Source of the DNA: CAYLPJ01 sp964385465
GTDB taxonomy: Bacteria; Planctomycetota; Phycisphaerae; SM23-33
Reading direction: 5' to 3'
Length of the DNA stretch: 64,000 nt
Assembly (NCBI GenBank): GCA_964385465.1
Contig: CAYLPJ010000029.1
Location: forward strand, 1 to 64,000
This document shows, in pieces, positions 58,416-64,000 of this stretch (position 1 is the stretch's first letter; each line of letters starts with the position of its first letter). Under the pieces are notes generated by a model. It ran no database searches, was not told the DNA's origin, and saw only the letters and a program-made list of their open reading frames with translations. The position numbers were made by a program, and so were the translations under genes.

Positions 58416-59591
58416 ATGGCCCACGCTTCCCACAAAGGCTCTTTCGGACGCCTCTTCGACGTCCGCCTGGACGTGCGCCCGCCCCTGACCGACGAGCAGA
58501 TCGCCGAAGTCCCCGCCAAGCGCGGCGTGTTCCTCCTGGCTGCCGAAGACGACCAGCCCATCCTGCTGACCACAGCCGCCAGCCTCCGCGCCCGCCTGCG
58601 GGGGCGGCTGGACGAAAAGGACCCCGACGAGAAGAAACGCTCCGCCGACCTGCGGGCCGTCACCCGCTCGGTCCACTGGAAGCTTGCACCAAGCCACTTC
58701 GAGATGGACCTGGTCTACCTGCGGATCGCCCGACGCCTCTGGCCCGACCGATACGCGAAGATGCTCAACTGGAAGCCGGCCTGGTTTGTTCATGTTCGGC
58801 CCGAGGATGATGACCCGCACTTCACGCGGACGCGCGATCCGTTCGCACGACGGGGCCGCGTGCTCGGGCCGTTCGAAAGCGGCAGGTCGGCCGAAAAGTT
58901 CATCGACGTCATCCAGGACGCCTTCGATCTCTGCCGTGACGTCCAGTGCCTCCGCCGCAGCCCCCACGCCCCGCGATGCGCCTACGGGCAGATGGACCGA
59001 TGCCTCTGCCCCTGCGATGGCACGGTCACCATGGAGGCCTACCGCCGGGCCGTCACCGACGCGGCCGAGTTCGCAGCCGGAAACCGCCGCGAGCACCTCG
59101 CGGGCCTTCGCGAGGCGATGAAGACCGAGGCCGCCGCATTGCGGTTCGAGCGTGCCTCGGCCATCAAGACGCGGTTGGAACGCCTTGCCGCGCTGGACGC
59201 CCCCGCCTACGCGTGGGTGGCGCCGATCGAGAGCTTCCGGTTTCTGCTGTTCCAGCGGTCCGGCAGCCGCCGGGCGGTTCGGCTGTTCCTCGTGGACCGC
59301 GGGACCGTCCTGCCCACCCCAACGCTGAAGTACCCCTTCGACATCCGCCAGCTCCAGCGCCGCTTCGACCGCATGGCCCGACTGGTCGCCGGGCGGGCAC
59401 GCCGCCGTCAGGACCCCACCGACACGTGGCGCGTCGGCCTGGCCGCCCGCGCCCTGTTCGCCGAAGCCGCCCAGGGCGGCGTGGCCCTGCGGTGGGAGGA
59501 GGCGCTGACCGTCGAGCGCGCCGTCGAGGCCGTCGAGGACGCCGCCGAAGACCTGGGCCTGACCAAAGCGGCCGGCGGGACGGCGAACTGA
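58416..59591 (+). CDS. UvrC-like protein with decayed GIY-YIG domain and intact four-Cys site
   Basis: A 391-residue protein resembling the N-terminal half of UvrC. Residues ~36-65 align with the GIY-YIG nuclease start, but GIY has become GVF, the YIG block reads LTT, and the catalytic Glu position (about residue 101) is Tyr. Residues 150-200 keep the UvrC LGPF...-Cys-rich block: C178, C188, C196 and C200 have spacing 10, 8, 4, close to the 12, 8, 4 of the UvrC iron-sulfur ligands. A UVR-type helical pair lies at ~228-262. The C-terminal RNase H and HhH domains of UvrC are missing. The role is unknown, possibly DNA or UvrB binding. The start is uncertain: ATG 58362, within fabZ, is also possible. 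Confidence 0.75.
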   Translation: MAHASHKGSFGRLFDVRLDVRPPLTDEQIAEVPAKRGVFLLAAEDDQPILLTTAASLRARLRGRLDEKDPDEKKRSADLRAVTRSVHWKLAPSHFEMDLVYLRIARRLWPDRYAKMLNWKPAWFVHVRPEDDDPHFTRTRDPFARRGRVLGPFESGRSAEKFIDVIQDAFDLCRDVQCLRRSPHAPRCAYGQMDRCLCPCDGTVTMEAYRRAVTDAAEFAAGNRREHLAGLREAMKTEAAALRFERASAIKTRLERLAALDAPAYAWVAPIESFRFLLFQRSGSRRAVRLFLVDRGTVLPTPTLKYPFDIRQLQRRFDRMARLVAGRARRRQDPTDTWRVGLAARALFAEAAQGGVALRWEEALTVERAVEAVEDAAEDLGLTKAAGGTAN

Positions 59592-59629
59592 ACGGCAAAC
59601 GGTGGCGCGAACTCCCCCGGCGGTGTCGA

Positions 59630-59635
59630 TATAAT
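59630..59635 (+). promoter_or_regulatory. Consensus -10 box upstream of the AsmA-like gene
   Basis: A perfect TATAAT in an otherwise GC-rich gap, 45 bases before ATG 59681. No good -35 box at 16-18 bases was found. Confidence 0.42.
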
Positions 59636-59680
59636 ACCGAGAGGCCCGCAGCCTCCGCGCCGCGGGTCCGTGCCTCCGCC

Positions 59681-62600
59681 ATGAAAGCCATCGCAGGAGA
59701 CATCCTGAAGCGCATCCCGCGCCGGCGGCCCCGGCAGTGGCGGTACGTCTCCCCGGGACGGCGGGGCGTCGGCATGGTCCTGCTGCTCGTGCTCACCGTC
59801 CTGATGGCCGCGTGGTGGTTCGGCCCGCGCCTGTTGAACGCCTGGACGCGCGACCTGGCGGCTGGATACCTTCATGAGTTCACCGGCGGGCGGATCGGCA
59901 TGGGCGAGGCGAGCTTCCGTCTCTTCGGGGGCATCGAGCTTCATGGCGTCAGCGTGGACGTGCCGAACTCTCCCGGCCCCGACCGGCTGCTCTCGGCCCG
60001 GACGATCCTGCTCCACCACAACCCGTGGAGCCTGTTCACCGAGGGCCGGCTCGAGCCGACGGAGATCATCTGCATCGCACCGACGGTGACGCTCGGCTAC
60101 GACGCCAACGAGGGGACCTACACCGCCGAGAAGCTGCTGGAGACGCTTCGCGCCCGCGGCGGGGGGGCGCCGGACTTCACCGGCCCGCTGCCGGTCGTCT
60201 CCATCCGGGACGTCCGTCTGTCCCTGCCCGAGGGCCGCACGCGCGTGAACCTCTCGATGATCCCCTCCGGGCGGGCGTACCGGATCGCCATGGAGGAGCG
60301 CCGCCCCGGCCAGGACCCCATCCGGGCGACGTGGCACCTTGACCTGGAGCAGGGCCGGATGCGGCTGGAGGAGAGCAACATCCCCCGGCTGTCGAGCACG
60401 GACCCGATCCTGCCCGATCGGTTCCGCCAGTGGCGCAAGCGATACGCGATCCGGGGCACGGTGGTGCTCAAGGGCAGCGCGACCACGGCCCCGAGCGGCT
60501 CGATACTCGATGCCCACCTCAATGACGTCAGCCTGACGCTGCCGCCCAACCAGGGCGGGCTGGAACTGGTCGGCGTAAGCGGCGTGCTGAGCTTCAGCGA
60601 TGCCGGCGTCGTCGCCCGCGATCTCGCCGGGAGCATCCCCCAGGCCGGGGGAGCGACCTTCCGCATGGACGGGCGATACGGGGGCTACGACGCCAACAGC
60701 CCCTTCGAACTCCACGCCCGCCTCGATGGGCTGGCCCTGCCGGACGCCAGCGGCGCGACCGGCTGGCTGGCCGAGACGATCGACACCATCGCCGGAGCGT
60801 TCGAGCCGACCGGCAGGATCAACCTGGCCGCCGACTTCCGGCGGGGGGGCGACGGCGAGATCCGCGTCAGCGGCAAGGCCTGGCCGAAGGGCATGAGCTT
60901 CCGCTACGAGAAGTTTCCCTGCCGGCTGAGCGACGTCGAGGGCGAGATTCACTTTCGCGTCGGCCCCGAGGTGCAGTTGGTGGACCTGGTCAAGGTCACC
61001 GGGGTCCGCGACGGCGGGCCCGTCACGCTCCACGGGCGGATCGACCTGCGGAAGGAGGGGGGCTTCGAGATGACGGTCTCGGCCCGGAACGTCCCGCTGG
61101 ACCGCGAGCTCCGCAACGCCCTGCCCAAGCACCTGCACCGGCGGTGGGACGCGTTCGACCCCCGCGGGCGGGGCAGTGCGGATGTCCGCGTCTGGCAGGT
61201 CGCCGCCGGACGGGAAGTCCGCGCCGACGCGAAGCTGAGGATGAACGGCAAGACCTCGCTGACCTACGAGGGCTTCCCCTACAGGCTCGAAGGGCTCGAA
61301 GGCGCCGTCGACATCCGAGAGGGAAAGGTCAAGGTGGATACCCTCGTCGGGCATCGCGGGCCCATGCGGTGCACCATCGATGGCACGATCAGCGGCTTCG
61401 GCCGCGACGACCTCGCCGAGACCGACCTGATCATCGACGTCACCGACCTGCCGCTGGACGGCAACCTCCTGGCGGCGCTGCCCCCGGCCTCCCGCAAGGC
61501 AGCCGCGTCGCTGCGCCCCGGCGGCCGCGCCGAACGGGCCACTGCCAGACTGCTCCAGCCCCCCGGCGAGGAGTTGGACTTTCGCGTCGTGGTGCACCTG
61601 GCCGACGCGTCGCTGTGCCCCAACGTCCTGCCGTACGCCGTGACCGACGCGGCGGGACTGCTTACGGTCCGCCCGGGGCGGGTCATCATCGAGGAGTTGA
61701 CCGGCCGACACGGCGAGACGGACGTCTCGGTGACCGGGCAGGTGCTGATGGAGGCGAATACGCCGGCGGCGGACGTCCGCGTTCGTGCCACCGGTGTGAC
61801 CATGGACGGCCGACTGCGCGCCCTGCTGCCCGAGCCGGCCCGGGAGGCTTGGGATCGCTTTCGTCCCACCGGGCTTGCGGACGTGGACCTGTCGTTGCGA
61901 AGCGGGCTGGATGACGCCCCGGGCGGCGTGGACTGGCGGTTGGTGCTTGATGGCCGCGGGCTGGCGATGCGCTACGGCGACTTCCCGTACCCGCTGACCG
62001 ATGTCACCGGCCGGGCGGTTATCACGCCGGGCCGGGTGGACCTCAGCGACGTGCGGGCGCGGCATGGGAAGGCGAGGTTCGTGGTCAACGGGCGGGCGGG
62101 CTTCAGCGCCGAGGCCGAGACGGCCGAGCTGCGCATCCGCGGGTCGGACGTGCCTATCGACGGGGAACTGCTCGATTCGGTTCCGCGGTCGCTGGCGCCG
62201 TTGGCGCGTCGGTTCCGGCCGGGAGGACGGTGCGACATCGACCTCCGCAGCCTGCGCGTCGTCAGCGCCGGGTCGCCGGGCTCCCAGCCGGCGACGTCGG
62301 CGGCGACCGCGCCGGGGGTCGGCGCGACCCGATGGTCCATCGACGGGCGGGTGGCGTTCCACGACGCGACGCTCGACGTCGGCTTCGGGCACAAGACCCT
62401 CTCCGGCAGCGTCGACGGGGTGGCGTCGCAGGAGGGGCCGGCGCTGGCGCTCAAGGCCGCCGTCGAACTGGACAGGGTCCGCGTGGGGCGGCAGAAGCTC
62501 ACGCGGCTGCGGGCGAACGTCTCGAAAGAGCCCGGGCAAGCATTGATGCGGGTGAGGAACCTCTCTGCCCGAGCCCACGGCGGACAGGTCGCCGGGTTCG

Positions 62601-63199
62601 CCGAGCTGCGCCTCGCGGACCCGCTGGAGTTCGGGCTCAGCCTCTCGGTCGACGGCATGAAGCTCCAGGAACTGTTCGCCTCCGCCGGGGCCGAGAAGCC
62701 CGAGGACGTTCGCGGCCTGCTGGCCGGCAGCGTGCAGCTTCGGGCGACGGCCGGCGAGAAGCCCCGCCGCCGGGCCTCCGGGGTGCTGCGGCTGAGCAAG
62801 GCCCAGCTCTACAAGCTCCCTGTCATGCTCGGGCTGCTGCACGTGGTCTATCTCACGCTGCCGGGCGAGTCGGCCTTTACCGAGGGCAAGCTCAGCTACC
62901 ACCTTCGCGACGATACGCTGGTCTTCGATGAGATCTACCTGCGCGGCTCGGCGCTGTCGATCGTCGGGTCGGGTACGATGGACATGGAGTCCGAGAAGCT
63001 GGATCTGACGTTCCTCTCCGGCCCGCCGCGGAAGCTCCCGCCGCTGGGCAGCCTCAGCGAGCTGTTGGAGGGGATCGCCCGCGAGGTCGTCGAAATCCAC
63101 GTCGACGGGCCCCTGCGCGAGCCCCGCATGCGGACCGTGCCCCTCCGCAGCCTCGACCGTATCCTCCGCGACCTGCTCCACCCTGGCCGGGGCAAGTAG
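59681..63199 (+). CDS. Large AsmA/TamB-like envelope protein
   Basis: A 1,172-residue protein with a basic cytoplasmic N-terminus (residues 1-30), one transmembrane helix (~31-50) and a long periplasmic part. This part is built of repeating beta segments of the AsmA/DUF3971 type, with recurring LPPNQGGLELVGVSGVLSF-like and FPYRLEGLEGAVDI, FPYPLTDVTGRAVI units. The C-terminal ~140 residues (GSGTMDMESEKLDLTF and neighbours) match the AsmA C-terminal domain. Such proteins bridge the periplasm and are implicated in lipid transfer to the outer membrane. There is no clear ribosome-binding site at ATG 59681. Neighbours give no specific clue. Confidence 0.85.
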   Translation: MKAIAGDILKRIPRRRPRQWRYVSPGRRGVGMVLLLVLTVLMAAWWFGPRLLNAWTRDLAAGYLHEFTGGRIGMGEASFRLFGGIELHGVSVDVPNSPGPDRLLSARTILLHHNPWSLFTEGRLEPTEIICIAPTVTLGYDANEGTYTAEKLLETLRARGGGAPDFTGPLPVVSIRDVRLSLPEGRTRVNLSMIPSGRAYRIAMEERRPGQDPIRATWHLDLEQGRMRLEESNIPRLSSTDPILPDRFRQWRKRYAIRGTVVLKGSATTAPSGSILDAHLNDVSLTLPPNQGGLELVGVSGVLSFSDAGVVARDLAGSIPQAGGATFRMDGRYGGYDANSPFELHARLDGLALPDASGATGWLAETIDTIAGAFEPTGRINLAADFRRGGDGEIRVSGKAWPKGMSFRYEKFPCRLSDVEGEIHFRVGPEVQLVDLVKVTGVRDGGPVTLHGRIDLRKEGGFEMTVSARNVPLDRELRNALPKHLHRRWDAFDPRGRGSADVRVWQVAAGREVRADAKLRMNGKTSLTYEGFPYRLEGLEGAVDIREGKVKVDTLVGHRGPMRCTIDGTISGFGRDDLAETDLIIDVTDLPLDGNLLAALPPASRKAAASLRPGGRAERATARLLQPPGEELDFRVVVHLADASLCPNVLPYAVTDAAGLLTVRPGRVIIEELTGRHGETDVSVTGQVLMEANTPAADVRVRATGVTMDGRLRALLPEPAREAWDRFRPTGLADVDLSLRSGLDDAPGGVDWRLVLDGRGLAMRYGDFPYPLTDVTGRAVITPGRVDLSDVRARHGKARFVVNGRAGFSAEAETAELRIRGSDVPIDGELLDSVPRSLAPLARRFRPGGRCDIDLRSLRVVSAGSPGSQPATSAATAPGVGATRWSIDGRVAFHDATLDVGFGHKTLSGSVDGVASQEGPALALKAAVELDRVRVGRQKLTRLRANVSKEPGQALMRVRNLSARAHGGQVAGFAELRLADPLEFGLSLSVDGMKLQELFASAGAEKPEDVRGLLAGSVQLRATAGEKPRRRASGVLRLSKAQLYKLPVMLGLLHVVYLTLPGESAFTEGKLSYHLRDDTLVFDEIYLRGSALSIVGSGTMDMESEKLDLTFLSGPPRKLPPLGSLSELLEGIAREVVEIHVDGPLREPRMRTVPLRSLDRILRDLLHPGRGK

Positions 63200-63255
63200 C
63201 AGACTGTATCATCCCCGCTCACGAACGCGAACCCCCGGATCAGGAGTGTGCGGAC

Positions 63256-64000
63256 ATGGCCAGAGCGACTGTGGGCATCATCGGCGGCAGCGGCATGGGC
63301 GAGGCCCTCGCCGAGACTCGGGGCGAATCCGTCTCCGTCGAGACGCCCTTCGGCAAACCCTCCAGCGAGCTGTTGCTGACCGAGTGGGAAGGCACCGGGA
63401 TCGCGATCCTCAACCGCCACGGGGTCGGGCACGTGCTGAACCCGACGGCCGTCAACTACCGGGCGAACATCTATGCGCTGAAGTCGGTCGGGTGCACGCA
63501 CGTGATCGCCTCGGGCGCGGTGGGCAGCCTGCGTGAGCACATCGAGCCGCGGCACCTGGTGATCCCCGACCAGGTCATCGACAAGACGGTGCACCGCGCG
63601 AGCACGTTCTTCGACGAGCACTTCGCCGCGCACGTCGAGTTCGCCCTGCCGTTCTGCCCCGTGCTCCGCAGGCACCTGCTGGGCTGCGCCGACGCCGTCG
63701 AGACCACCGTCCATGACGGGGGCACCTACGTGTGCATGGAGGGTCCGGCTTTCTCCACCCGGGCCGAGAGCGAGATGCACCGCGCGTGGGGCGGCGACCT
63801 GATCGGCATGACGGCCATGCCCGAGGCCAAGCTCGCCCGCGAGGCCGAGCTGGCCTACGCCCTGGTCTGCCTGCCCAGCGATTACGACTGCTGGCGCCCC
63901 ACCCCCGAAGACCTCGACCGCCACGAGCTGCTCAGGGAGATCATCGGCAACCTTTCGGCGGCGACGAAGAACGCCATCGGGCTGATCCGCGCTGCCCTGG
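63256..64000 (+). CDS. mtnP: S-methyl-5'-thioadenosine phosphorylase (partial, runs off window)
   Basis: At least 248 residues of a purine nucleoside phosphorylase-family enzyme; the 3' end lies beyond position 64000. GIIGGSG binds phosphate, and NRHGVGH, ASGAVGSL, YVCMEGPAFSTRAES and GMTAMPEAKLARE are family blocks. The C-terminal DYDCW segment favours the methylthioadenosine subgroup over inosine/guanosine phosphorylases. It cleaves methylthioadenosine to adenine and methylthioribose-1-phosphate in methionine salvage. The start ATG 63256 has CAGGAG about ten bases upstream. Confidence 0.9.
   Translation, partial: MARATVGIIGGSGMGEALAETRGESVSVETPFGKPSSELLLTEWEGTGIAILNRHGVGHVLNPTAVNYRANIYALKSVGCTHVIASGAVGSLREHIEPRHLVIPDQVIDKTVHRASTFFDEHFAAHVEFALPFCPVLRRHLLGCADAVETTVHDGGTYVCMEGPAFSTRAESEMHRAWGGDLIGMTAMPEAKLAREAELAYALVCLPSDYDCWRPTPEDLDRHELLREIIGNLSAATKNAIGLIRAAL

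Noticed and set aside
1..64000. CRISPR array, tRNA/rRNA genes, IS elements or prophage
   Set aside because: No regularly spaced repeats, no cloverleaf-like T-loop sequences, no transposase or phage structural genes were recognised on reading both strands.

Overview
The window is a single contiguous stretch of very GC-rich (about 70% or more), densely coded bacterial DNA. The gene content points to a planctomycete (Planctomycetota, probably Phycisphaerae-like). It has a PEP-CTERM surface protein, giant secreted PQQ-type propeller proteins, a DUF4838 protein, a Cys-type sulfatase with a twin-arginine signal, many Gfo/Idh and sugar-isomerase genes, HEAT-repeat and VWA/BatA proteins, and scattered single housekeeping genes rather than long operons. 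This assignment rests on family content only. No rRNA, tRNA, CRISPR array, IS element or prophage was seen.

Layout. 0.2-12.4 kb: two large divergent secreted proteins (a DUF4838 protein fused to a formylglycine-generating-enzyme-like domain, and a 1,759-residue multidomain protein), a membrane-anchored GT2 glycosyltransferase, and a tandem pair of Tat-exported TIM-barrel paralogues. 12.5-18.7 kb: a GH27 alpha-galactosidase, then a tightly overlapping operon of Gfo/Idh dehydrogenase, sugar isomerase, small membrane protein, sulfatase and queC. 18.8-29.1 kb: a secreted methyltransferase-like/PQQ-propeller fusion, an aldo-keto reductase, and a four-gene operon (SGNH hydrolase, HEAT-repeat protein, clan-A glycoside hydrolase, sugar isomerase). 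29.3-38.4 kb: MoxR ATPase, Uma2 nuclease-fold protein, secreted TPR protein, DUF2723 membrane protein, PEP-CTERM protein and a second methyltransferase-like/propeller fusion.

38.4-40.4 kb: an island of visibly lower GC carrying a beta-class DNA methyltransferase overlapped by a PD-(D/E)XK nuclease candidate. It looks like a complete, compact type II restriction-modification system and is the best candidate for something undescribed here. 40.4-47.5 kb: a PHP/DUF3604 protein with a small Cys-rich DUF6485 protein, a large VWA membrane protein, and two further envelope proteins.

47.9-64 kb is mostly housekeeping: ruvC, cysS, ispF, a cobalamin-binding-fold protein with a basic tail, topA, a secreted protein of unknown function, a macrodomain protein, a BatA/VWA protein, fabZ, a UvrC-like protein with a decayed GIY-YIG domain, a large AsmA-like protein, and a methylthioadenosine phosphorylase cut by the window end. 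Functionally the first half reads as degradation, sensing and surface handling of complex, partly sulfated polysaccharides. The second half is DNA repair/topology, translation, isoprenoid, lipid and purine-salvage metabolism.

Two recurring regulatory patterns were noticed by eye. Several genes carry sigma70-like promoters with a TTGnCC-type -35 box and a TAnnnT -10 box. Four genes without a Shine-Dalgarno sequence (ispF, cysS, ruvC and the membrane protein at 45.1-45.7 kb) have a -10-like box ending about 7-10 bases before the start codon, as expected for leaderless mRNAs.
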